Shown here: piece by piece, positions 6,421-13,328 of the stretch
Position numbering within the stretch: the first letter of the stretch is position 1
How the letters are laid out: each line of letters starts with the position of its first letter
Assembly: GCA_002441265.1 (NCBI GenBank)
Contig: DJVQ01000012.1
Coordinates: forward strand, 1 to 14,862
Origin: Syntrophaceae bacterium UBA6252
GTDB taxonomy: Bacteria; Desulfobacterota; Syntrophia; Syntrophales; UBA6807
Reading direction: 5' to 3'
DNA length: 14,862 nucleotides
Position numbers and translations under genes: made by a program
The notes under the pieces: model-generated
Seen by the model: the letters and a program-made list of their open reading frames with translations, nothing else
Told to the model about the DNA's origin: nothing
Databases searched by the model: none

Positions 6421-7281
6421 ATGAGTGATTTCCCTGTCTTCTTCCTTCACGGCCTGGCTTACGGGGGCCTGCTGTTTCTTGTTTCGGCGGGCCTTACCCT
6501 GGTGTTCGGGATGATGAACGTCCTGAACTTCGCCCACGCGGCCATGTACATGCTGGGGGCCTATTTCTCCTACACGATCCTGCGGATGACAGGCCAGTTC
6601 TGGTTGTCTCTGATGATCTGTCCCCTCCTGCTGTTCGTCATCGGCGCCGTCATCGAGAGGTTCCTGCTGCGCCGTGTCCATGTGTTCGGGCACGTGCATG
6701 AGCTGCTGCTCACATTCGGGCTTGCGTACATCATCACGGAAGTGGTCAAGTGGGTCTGGGGCAACTTCCCGCTGGCCGTGAACGTCGGGGGCTTCCTGGG
6801 CGGAACGGTCGAAATCTTCGGGATCACCTACCCCCTCTACCGGATCTTCATCTTCGCCAGCGCCGCCCTTGTGGGGATCATGATGGCGCTGATCCTCTAC
6901 AGGACCCGTCTCGGAATCATCCTGAGGGCCGCCGTCAACGACAGCGAAATGGTAAATGCCCTCGGGTTCAACGTACCGCTCGTCTTCATGGGCGTCTTTG
7001 CATTCGGCGCGGCCCTTTCGGGGTTTGCCGGCGTCATCGCGGGACCGCTGCTCTCGACCTATCCGGGCATGGCCAACGAAATCCTCATCGATGCCTTCGT
7101 CGTGATTGTCGTCGGCGGTTTCGGGAGCCTCGGGGGCGCCGTGGTCGCCTCGCTGATCATCGGCGAGTTGCAGTCCTTCGGGGTGCTGCTCTTCCCGAAA
7201 CTTTCCCTGGCCCTGGTCTACCTGCTCATGTCCGTCGTCCTGATCATCAAACCTTCGGGACTCTTCGGTGAAAAACAATGA
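6421..7281 (+). CDS. livH: HAAT-family ABC transporter permease, LivH type
   Basis: 286-residue inner-membrane protein with about eight hydrophobic segments. It carries the LivH hallmark GLTLVFGMMNVLNFAHAAMY at residues 24-43 and a cytoplasmic coupling loop around 161-185 (RTRLGIILRAAVNDSEMVNA). With LivM it forms the channel of an importer for branched-chain amino acids or related small carboxylates and amides. Family members import leucine, urea, aromatic acids and others, so the substrate cannot be told from the permease. It overlaps the next gene by four bases (ATGA), which indicates translational coupling. Confidence 0.93.
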   Translation: MSDFPVFFLHGLAYGGLLFLVSAGLTLVFGMMNVLNFAHAAMYMLGAYFSYTILRMTGQFWLSLMICPLLLFVIGAVIERFLLRRVHVFGHVHELLLTFGLAYIITEVVKWVWGNFPLAVNVGGFLGGTVEIFGITYPLYRIFIFASAALVGIMMALILYRTRLGIILRAAVNDSEMVNALGFNVPLVFMGVFAFGAALSGFAGVIAGPLLSTYPGMANEILIDAFVVIVVGGFGSLGGAVVASLIIGELQSFGVLLFPKLSLALVYLLMSVVLIIKPSGLFGEKQ

Positions 7282-8279
7282 TCGCAAAGAAGAACAGACC
7301 CTATCTCTTCATTGCCTTCCTCTTCGCCCTCGGGGCCGTGATGCCGGTGCTGCTCAGGCAGTATCATCTGAACATGCTGACGGAAATCATCGTGTTCGCC
7401 CTCTATGCAGTCAGCTACAACCTCCTGCTCGGTTATGCGGGTCTGCTCTCCTTCGGGCACGCCATGTTCTTCGGCATGGGGGCCTTCACGGTGGCGGTGT
7501 CCCTGATCCACATTCCCGGGCTGTCCCTGTGGGGCGCCATCGGGCTGGCGATCGCCATGACCACGGTGGTCGGTTTCGTTACGGGAGGCCTTCTGTTGCG
7601 GCACAAGGGGGCCTACTTTGCCCTTCTTACCCTGGCGTTCAATTCGCTTTTCTGTGCCGTGGCGACGAAGTGGCACACCGTCACGGGAGGCGATGACGGC
7701 CTCAGCGTCACGCGGCCCGATCTTTCCCTGGGCTTCACCACGATCAACATGGCGGGGCTTACGAGTTTCTACTACTTCACCCTTGTCATCATCGGGGCGG
7801 CGATCGTCTTCTGCTGGTACTTCACCCAGACGGCCATGGGGCAGACCGTTCTCATGATGAGGGAAAACGAGGAACGGATGAAGTTCCTCGGGTACAACAC
7901 CAACATCAGCCGTCTGATCCTCTTCACCTTCACGGGGGCCGTGGCCGGCCTTGCGGGGGCGTTCTACACGCTGCACTTCCAGTTCTGCTCCCAGTCGGCC
8001 ATCAGTGTCGACATGACGACGACGGTGCTTCTCATGACCTTCGTGGGCGGAACGGGAACCTTCTGGGGGCCGATGATGGGGGCGCTGGTCTACGTCGTCC
8101 TCCAGAACTATCTGAGCGACATCACGGACCGCTGGCCCCTGTTCATGGGGCTGATCTTCGTCTTCATGGTTCTCTTCATCCCCGGCGGGCTCACGCAGAT
8201 CATCCAGTACGTCAGGAACCTGTTTTCCGGAAGGAATGGAACGGACAAATCCCTCGCTGTCAAGGAAGGGTCATCATGA
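7278..8279 (+). CDS. livM: HAAT-family ABC transporter permease, LivM type
   Basis: 333-residue polytopic membrane protein. Family hallmarks are GYAGLLSFGHAMFFGMGAF at 52-70, VTGGDDGL at 135-142 and the coupling loop around GQTVLMMRENEERMKFLGYN, followed by FTGAVAGLAGAFYTLH and LLMTFVGGTGTFWGPMMGA near the C-terminus. Its length is normal for LivM. It pairs with the LivH-type permease. Both ends overlap neighbours by four bases (ATGA with livH and with livG), a tight operon. Confidence 0.93.
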   Translation: MIAKKNRPYLFIAFLFALGAVMPVLLRQYHLNMLTEIIVFALYAVSYNLLLGYAGLLSFGHAMFFGMGAFTVAVSLIHIPGLSLWGAIGLAIAMTTVVGFVTGGLLLRHKGAYFALLTLAFNSLFCAVATKWHTVTGGDDGLSVTRPDLSLGFTTINMAGLTSFYYFTLVIIGAAIVFCWYFTQTAMGQTVLMMRENEERMKFLGYNTNISRLILFTFTGAVAGLAGAFYTLHFQFCSQSAISVDMTTTVLLMTFVGGTGTFWGPMMGALVYVVLQNYLSDITDRWPLFMGLIFVFMVLFIPGGLTQIIQYVRNLFSGRNGTDKSLAVKEGSS

Positions 8280-9018
8280 GCGATTACCTGCACATCAAGG
8301 GCATCCACAAGGACTTCTCGGGGCTCAAGGTTCTCACCGGTGTCGAATTCATGGTCAGGGAGAAGGAACGTCATGCCGTCATCGGGCCCAACGGGGCGGG
8401 CAAGACGACACTTTTCAACATCATCAGCGGGAATTTCGAGGCCTCGTCGGGGGAGATCCTCTTCAAGGGCCGCGACATATCGGGCAAACCCGCCCACACC
8501 ATCAGTCGCGCCGGGCTGTCCCGGTCGTTCCAGATCACCAACGTTTTCCAGGAACTGTCCGTCTTCGACAACATCCGCTCCGGCGTGCGCTCCCGCCATG
8601 GACTGCGGTACCACTTCTTCCGCAGCCCGATCACAACCAGGAAATCAACAGGCGCACCCTGGCCATCATCGAGGATATCGGCCTGAAAAACGTCGTGCAC
8701 ATGCCCGTCAGCGCACTGTCCTACGGCCAGCAGCGGGCCCTGGAGATCGGCATCACGCTTTCCACGGAGCCCGAACTGATCCTTCTCGACGAGCCGACGG
8801 CGGGGATGACCCGCGAGGAAACGGCCCATGCCATCCGGATGATCGACCGGGTTACGGCCGGCCGCACGCTGATCATCATCGAACACGACATGGATGTGGT
8901 GTTCTCGCTTGCCGACACGATTTCGGTCCTGCACTACGGAACGATCCTTGTTTCGGGAAAACCTGACGAGATCCGCAACGACCAGCGCGTGAAGGACGCT
9001 TACCTGGGGGACGGATAA
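8276..9018 (+). pseudogene. livG: HAAT-family ABC transporter ATPase, LivG type, with a one-base frameshift
   Basis: The LivG sequence is split between two frames. The first, from ATG 8276 to TGA 8684-8686, encodes Walker A GPNGAGKTT (residues 37-45) and the Q-loop region (SRSFQITNVFQELSVFDNI) and makes sense up to HGLRYHFFRSP. Its last 18 residues after that are out-of-frame. From about 8629 the other frame continues with DHNQEINRRTLAIIEDIGL, the signature LSYGQQ, Walker B LILLDEP and the H-loop IIIEHDMD, ending at 9018. Restoring one base in the CCC run at 8626-8628 gives a normal 247-residue protein. No slippery heptamer is evident at the junction. The rest of the operon is intact, so a sequencing or assembly error, or a very recent mutation, is more likely than decay. 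Partner of LivF in powering the importer. Confidence 0.88.
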
Positions 9019-9020
9019 CC

Positions 9021-9719
9021 ATGCTTGAGGTGAAAGACATCCACAGCTTTTACGGAAAAAGCCACATCCTTCAGGGAGTTTCCATGGCCCTGAAGGAAGG
9101 CGAACTGGTCTGCCTGCTCGGTCGCAACGGCGTCGGAAAGTCCACGACGCTGAAGAGCATCATGGGCCTTGTGAAACCGAGCGAGGGAAGCATCCGTTTC
9201 AACGAACAGGAACTGATCGGGAAGCGGCCCTACGAGGTCGCCCGTCTCGGCGTCGGCTACGTGCCCGAGGACCGGCGGATCTTTCGCAGTCTCACCGTGC
9301 ATGAGAACCTCCTCATGGGCATCAGAAACGGGGCGAAAAAAGGCGGCTGGACCATCGAGAGGGTCTACGAGCAATTCCCCCAGCTGAAGCAACGGCGTGA
9401 AAACAAGGGCGGCCACCTCTCGGGCGGTGAGCAGCAGATGCTCACCGTGGCGAGAACCCTCATGGGAGACCCGAAGCTCATCCTGGTTGACGAGCCCACG
9501 GAGGGCCTTGCCCCTCTGATCGTGAAGGAAGTGCTGGAAATGCTCGCCGCCGTGCGGAGTTCGGGGGTGACGGTGCTCATGGTGGAGCAGAATTTCAAGG
9601 CCTCCATCAAGGTGGCCGACCGATTCTACATCATGGGAAAGGGACACATGGTTTTCGACGGCGACACGGAGGCATTGCTGGCGGCCGAGGAAATCAGGAG
9701 GAACTACCTGGAAGTCTGA
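9021..9719 (+). CDS. livF: HAAT-family ABC transporter ATPase, LivF type
   Basis: 232-residue cytoplasmic ATPase, complete. Walker A is GRNGVGKST (34-42), the Q-loop region is YVPEDRRIFRSLTVHENL, the signature is LSGGEQQ (133-139), and Walker B is LILVDEP (153-159) with catalytic E158. The usual H-loop histidine is a glutamine (VEQN, Q190), which is typical of LivF proteins rather than a defect. It forms the asymmetric ATPase pair with the LivG-type subunit. It starts two bases after the livG stop and ends the transporter core genes. Confidence 0.94.
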   Translation: MLEVKDIHSFYGKSHILQGVSMALKEGELVCLLGRNGVGKSTTLKSIMGLVKPSEGSIRFNEQELIGKRPYEVARLGVGYVPEDRRIFRSLTVHENLLMGIRNGAKKGGWTIERVYEQFPQLKQRRENKGGHLSGGEQQMLTVARTLMGDPKLILVDEPTEGLAPLIVKEVLEMLAAVRSSGVTVLMVEQNFKASIKVADRFYIMGKGHMVFDGDTEALLAAEEIRRNYLEV

Positions 9720-9897
9720 CGGATTCGACGACAGCCGCAAGTCATTGCCTGTGAAGCCGGCCGCTACCGCATCCGGCGAAGGGACTCATGGAGCATTTGC
9801 GGGGAGAGAAGACAAGACGAGCGTTCACGTGTTTCCTCATGGGGGGACACGAAAAGGCGAAAAGACCTTTGGTTGAAAAAACGGGAGGTAAGGGATT

Positions 9898-11103
9898 ATG
9901 AAGAAGATTTTCGGTCTGGCGGTATTGTCTGTCCTGCTGCTCGCGCTGGCGGTGCCTGCAGTGGCGGAGGACACCATCAAGATCGCTGCAATGGAGCCAC
10001 TTTCGGGATCGTTCAAGGATATCGGGGAACGTTATCTGGACGGCGTGGTCTATGCGGCGAAGGTCATCAATGAAAACGGCGGGCTGCTCGGGAAAAAGGT
10101 GGAGGTCATTCCGGTCGATTCGGAGCTGAAGCCGGACGTGGCGACCCGCAAAGCCCAGAACCTGATCCTGAGGGACAACGTGAAGTTTTTCTGCGGCGGT
10201 ACGGGAAGCTCGGTGGGAGCGGCCATGGAACAGCTCGCGGAAAGGCAGAACGCCATCATGATCAGCTACGGCATGGCGGCGGCGAGCATGACGGGGGAAA
10301 AGTGCAGCAAGAATTTCTTCCGGACCTGCGGCAACACGGACCAGCAGTCCTACGCACTGGCCGCGCTGGTGGCCAAGAAGGGCTACAAGAGGGTCGCCAT
10401 CATCGCACAGGATTACTCCTTCGGGCAGGAGGCGCTGGCGGCATTCAAGCGGAGGCTTGCCAAACTGAACCCCTCGGCGGAGATCGTGGCCGAACTGTAC
10501 CATCCAGCGGGCACGAAGGACTTCGCACCCTACGTGAGCCAGTTGATCGCCGCAAAGCCCGATGCCATCTTCACTCCCAACTGGGGCAACGACCTGACGC
10601 TTCTCCTGAAACAGGGGCGTCCCATGGGGATGAAGCAGGTGGTGCTTTCGTATTACATCAATGACGAGTTCACCATCCAGGCCATGGGCGACGACAGCCT
10701 GATGATCGGCAATATGGGCGCCGAGGTGTACACGCTTTCCATCCCCACGGACAAGAACAAGGAATTCGTCGCCAAGTTCTACAAGGACAAGGGATATTAT
10801 CCGACCTGGCTCCGCGGCAAATCCTTCATGTCGACCATGTTCTGGGCCGAGGCGGTCAAGAAGGCCGGAACGACGGACATCCCGGCCGTCATCAAGGCCT
10901 GGGAGGGCCTGACCTACGACGGCCCCGCCGGTCTTTGGACCATGCGGGCCTGCGACCATCAGGCCCAGGTGCCTTTCTGGTACACGGAAATCGTCAAGGA
11001 GAATCCGTTTTTCAAACATGCGTTCGAAGCGTCCGCGGGGATGGTTCCCGCGGAGGATGTGTCGGTTCCCTGTGCTGAAACCGGCTGCAAGATGAAGAAG
11101 TAG
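9898..11103 (+). CDS. Periplasmic substrate-binding protein of the HAAT ABC transporter
   Basis: 401-residue periplasmic binding protein of the Peripla_BP_6 (LivK-like) family. It has a clear signal peptide, MKKIFGLAVLSVLLLALAVP, with likely cleavage after AVA at residue 23. The mature part begins with the typical strand TIKIAAMEPLSGSFKDIGE and continues with GGLLGKKVEVIPVDSELKPD, GGTGSSVGAAMEQLAERQ and a second lobe (VAIIAQDYSFGQEALAAF; PDAIFTPNWGNDLTLLLKQ). No lipobox is seen. It captures the substrate and delivers it to LivHM. Its ribosome site GGGAGGT (9883-9889) is strong, and the 178-base gap before it shows no clear promoter. It closes with a strong terminator. The ligand is unknown. 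Confidence 0.93.
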   Translation: MKKIFGLAVLSVLLLALAVPAVAEDTIKIAAMEPLSGSFKDIGERYLDGVVYAAKVINENGGLLGKKVEVIPVDSELKPDVATRKAQNLILRDNVKFFCGGTGSSVGAAMEQLAERQNAIMISYGMAAASMTGEKCSKNFFRTCGNTDQQSYALAALVAKKGYKRVAIIAQDYSFGQEALAAFKRRLAKLNPSAEIVAELYHPAGTKDFAPYVSQLIAAKPDAIFTPNWGNDLTLLLKQGRPMGMKQVVLSYYINDEFTIQAMGDDSLMIGNMGAEVYTLSIPTDKNKEFVAKFYKDKGYYPTWLRGKSFMSTMFWAEAVKKAGTTDIPAVIKAWEGLTYDGPAGLWTMRACDHQAQVPFWYTEIVKENPFFKHAFEASAGMVPAEDVSVPCAETGCKMKK

Positions 11104-11118
11104 CCAAAACGGTTCAAC

Positions 11119-11163
11119 GGGGCGAGGGCGGCGATTGTCCCGGCCCTCGCCCCTTATATTTTT
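11119..11163 (+). terminator. Strong intrinsic terminator after the binding-protein gene
   Basis: An 11-bp perfect stem, GGGGCGAGGGC (11119-11129) and GCCCTCGCCCC (11143-11153), with a 13-base loop, followed by TTATATTTTT. It lies 16 bases after the binding-protein stop and ends 10 bases before the next start, so the two downstream enzyme genes need read-through or a promoter inside the upstream gene. Confidence 0.92.
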
Positions 11164-11172
11164 GAGCGGCCT

Positions 11173-12135
11173 ATGACAACCATGATTACCGGCGGGACCG
11201 GGTTTATCGGATCCTGCCTCGCAAAAATCCTCATCGACGAAGGGGAGACCCCCGTTCTTTACGACATCGCGCCGGTCCAGGGACCACTGTCGGAGCACAG
11301 CGGCCGGTTCGTTTTCGAGCGGGGAAGCCTCGAACATTTTCCCATCCTGATGGACTGCGTGGAGCGGCATGCGGTGGACCGGATCTTTCATCTGGGCGGC
11401 ATGCTGTCCCTGCCCTCGGAGAACGATCCCTGGAAGGCCTTCGACGCCAACGTGGTCGGGACCCGGAACATCCTGGAAGCGGCCCGCGTCAGGAACATGC
11501 GGCAGGTCATTTACGGAAGCACGATCGCCACCTACAGCAAGGACATCCCCGGGGACACGATCGACGACCGCACCATCCAGCGTCCCTCGAGTTTGTACGG
11601 GATTACGAAGACCTTCGGCGAACTCCTGGGCCGATGGTACCACCGGAGATTCGGCCTCGACTTCCGGGGCGTCCGCCTGCCGTCCATCGTGGGGCCGGGG
11701 GCGAAAACGGCCCACATGTCCATCTATAATGCCTGGGCGATCGAGTACTCCATCAAGGGACTGCCGTACACCCTCAACTGCGAACCGGAAACGCGATGCC
11801 CCGCCCTCTACTACAAGGACGCCGCCCTGGCGCTCAACGGGCTCGCCGCCGCAGATCCCGGACGCATCCGGACGAGGGTCTACAACATCGCCGGCATCAC
11901 GCCGCCCTTCTCGGCGCGGGAGCTGGTGAGGGCCGTCGAAGAGCGCATCCCCGGTGCGTCCCTGTCCTTCAAGCCCGACGCCGTCGTCGTGGAACTCCTG
12001 CGGGAACTCGGGTCGCTGAAGATCAGCGATGCCTGCGCCCGGACGGAATGGGGATGGGAGCTTTCGTATCCCCTCGCGGCGATGGTGGACGACTTCATCG
12101 AGGAATTCGAAAGGCACAGGTCGTATTTTCTCTGA
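11173..12135 (+). CDS. Extended SDR dehydrogenase/epimerase, L-threonine 3-dehydrogenase-like
   Basis: 320-residue NAD-dependent extended short-chain dehydrogenase. The Rossmann motif GGTGFIG is at 7-13 and the catalytic set is S116/T117 (YGSTIATY), Y142 and K146 (YGITK). The C-terminal half (RLPSIVGPG; PALYYKDAALALNGL; RVYNIAGITPPFSARELVRA; SLSFKPD) resembles SDR-type L-threonine 3-dehydrogenases more than sugar-nucleotide epimerases, as recalled from family sequences. Such enzymes oxidise a beta-hydroxyl next to an amino acid centre to a beta-ketone. In this locus it may oxidise the imported compound or an intermediate. The start at ATG 11173 gives the normal N-terminus; the ribosome site is weak. 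It lies directly after the terminator and 65 bases before the BKACE gene. Substrate is not established; an epimerase role is the alternative. Confidence 0.85.
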   Translation: MTTMITGGTGFIGSCLAKILIDEGETPVLYDIAPVQGPLSEHSGRFVFERGSLEHFPILMDCVERHAVDRIFHLGGMLSLPSENDPWKAFDANVVGTRNILEAARVRNMRQVIYGSTIATYSKDIPGDTIDDRTIQRPSSLYGITKTFGELLGRWYHRRFGLDFRGVRLPSIVGPGAKTAHMSIYNAWAIEYSIKGLPYTLNCEPETRCPALYYKDAALALNGLAAADPGRIRTRVYNIAGITPPFSARELVRAVEERIPGASLSFKPDAVVVELLRELGSLKISDACARTEWGWELSYPLAAMVDDFIEEFERHRSYFL

Positions 12136-12200
12136 TGTGCCCCCGGCAGACGCCGGAGAAAAATGTACAGAAAATCCAATATGCTGCATAGAGGATATCC

Positions 12201-13127
12201 ATGAACACGAATAAGAGAATCTTCACCGCGGCGCTGACCGGCGCCATCCATACACCGAGCATGTCACCCTACCTGCCGGTGACACCGCAGCAGATCATCG
12301 ACGACGCCGTCCGCTCCTGCGAAGCGGGGGCCGCCGTCGTGCACATACATGTCAGGAACCCCGAAACGGGACTGCCGAGCGCGGATCAGAACGTCTACAG
12401 GGAGATCGCCGAAGCCGTCAGAAAACGATGCGACGTCGTCATGTGCTTCACCACCGGCGGCAAGCTCGGCGAGCCTGTCGAGAACCGGGTCCGGGTCGCC
12501 TCGAACCTCAAGCCGGAAATGACCTCGCTCAATGCGGGTTCGCTCAATTTCGCCCTGTTTCACATCAAGGACCAGGTCAAGGAATTCAAGTACGACTGGG
12601 AGGAAGCCTATCTCGACCTCACGGAGGACTTCATCTTCCCCAACACCTTCAAGACCATGCGGCAGTATCTGGAAATCATCTATGCGAACGGTGCGAAACC
12701 GGAATTCGAGATCTACGATGTGGGGATGATCAACAACCTGGCCTTCCTGCTGCAGAAGGGAATCGCGAAAAGAGCCATCTATCTCCAGTTCGTCATGGGC
12801 ATCCTCGGCGGCATTCCGGCGACCCTCGAGCACCTCGTCTACCTGGTGGAGACGGCCCGCAAGCAGATCGGCGAATTCGAGTTTTCCGTGTGCGCCGCCG
12901 GGCGCACGCAGATCCCCATGTGCACGGGATCGCTTCTCATGGGGGGCCATGCCCGGGTGGGACTGGAGGACAGCCTCTACGTGGAGAAGGGGGTGCTCGC
13001 GAAGAGCAGTGCCGACCAGGTGGCCAAGATCATCCGCATCGCCCGTGAACTGGGCATCGAGCCGGCAACCCCCGACGAGGCGAGACGGATCCTGGGATTG
13101 AAAGGATTGAACGGCGTAAACTTCTGA
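12201..13127 (+). CDS. Beta-keto acid cleavage enzyme (BKACE, DUF849)
   Basis: 308-residue TIM-barrel enzyme of the BKACE family. Members use acetyl-CoA to cleave a free beta-keto acid into acetoacetate and an acyl-CoA; Kce of lysine fermentation and dehydrocarnitine cleavage enzymes are examples. Visible landmarks are TGAIHTPSMSPYLPVTP at 13-29, the metal-binding HIH (H48, H50) in VHIHVRNPETG, MTSLNAGS, FEIYDVGMI, QFVMGILGG, GRTQIPM and GGHARVGLEDSLY with the third metal ligand E256. Length is typical and no key residue is missing. GAGGATAT before the ATG serves as ribosome site. The keto acid is probably made by the dehydrogenase(s) of the same locus. The substrate-specificity subclass cannot be fixed by eye. 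Confidence 0.93.
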   Translation: MNTNKRIFTAALTGAIHTPSMSPYLPVTPQQIIDDAVRSCEAGAAVVHIHVRNPETGLPSADQNVYREIAEAVRKRCDVVMCFTTGGKLGEPVENRVRVASNLKPEMTSLNAGSLNFALFHIKDQVKEFKYDWEEAYLDLTEDFIFPNTFKTMRQYLEIIYANGAKPEFEIYDVGMINNLAFLLQKGIAKRAIYLQFVMGILGGIPATLEHLVYLVETARKQIGEFEFSVCAAGRTQIPMCTGSLLMGGHARVGLEDSLYVEKGVLAKSSADQVAKIIRIARELGIEPATPDEARRILGLKGLNGVNF

Positions 13128-13177
13128 CCGGTTTTCAGGATCCTCCGGGTTTCATCCGCAAGTACGCAGAAAACCGG
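13128..13177. repeat. 9-bp inverted repeat after BKACE gene, possible terminator
   Basis: CCGGTTTTC (13128-13136) and GAAAACCGG (13169-13177) are exact reverse complements around a 32-base centre that can form a small inner stem (GGAT/ATCC). It starts at the base after the BKACE stop. No T run follows, so it is at best an atypical terminator; a structure at the transcript 3' end is the modest reading. Confidence 0.4.
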
Positions 13178-13193
13178 ATGAACGAAAAAATGA

Positions 13194-13222
13194 TTGACGA
13201 AGCCCGCATGCTTCCTTATTAT
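13194..13222 (+). promoter_or_regulatory. Promoter of the gap-tpiA operon
   Basis: TTGACG (13194-13199), a 17-base spacer and TATTAT (13217-13222); each box is 5 of 6 to the sigma-70 consensus. Transcription would start near 13229, leaving a leader of about 100 bases before the gap start codon. Confidence 0.7.
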
Positions 13223-13232
13223 GTGGCTGGTC

Positions 13233-13282
13233 GAAAGCGCGTAAATGCTTGAAACGCTTTCTTTCTTCGTTTCCTGAAGAAA
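13233..13282 (+). promoter_or_regulatory. Structured gap leader with alternative hairpins
   Basis: Three exact inverted repeats share bases. H1 is GAAAGCG/CGCTTTC (13233-13239, 13255-13261). H2 is GAAACG/CGTTTC (13251-13256, 13268-13273). H3 is TTTCTTC/GAAGAAA (13262-13268, 13276-13282). H1 and H3 fit together; H2 excludes both. This is the geometry of an attenuator or mRNA switch, though no classic U-run terminator is present. Confidence 0.35.
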
Positions 13283-13328
13283 TTCGGACCTTACTTTCCT
13301 TTTGACAAATGTTTCAAGGAGGTGGAAC

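Noticed and set aside
6400..7287. Minus-strand open frame opposite livH
   Set aside because: Asp/Glu/His-rich antisense of a clear membrane protein; no family features.
8236..8628. Upstream part of the open frame that carries the livG C-terminal half
   Set aside because: Before about 8629 this frame reads as nonsense relative to LivG, while the real N-terminus with Walker A lies in the other frame.
8605..8690. Programmed ribosomal frameshift in livG
   Set aside because: No classical slippery heptamer or obvious downstream structure at the point where the frames join; a missing base is simpler.
9720..9897. Terminator or promoter between livF and the binding-protein gene
   Set aside because: GCCGG/CCGGC at 9756-9777 is a weak repeat with no T run, and no convincing -35/-10 pair was found; only the ribosome site is clear.
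9742..12189. Very long minus-strand open frame (815 codons)
   Set aside because: It lies antisense to the binding-protein and SDR genes, is rich in His, Arg, Pro and Gly, crosses a strong terminator and resembles no protein family; it is a GC-rich shadow frame.
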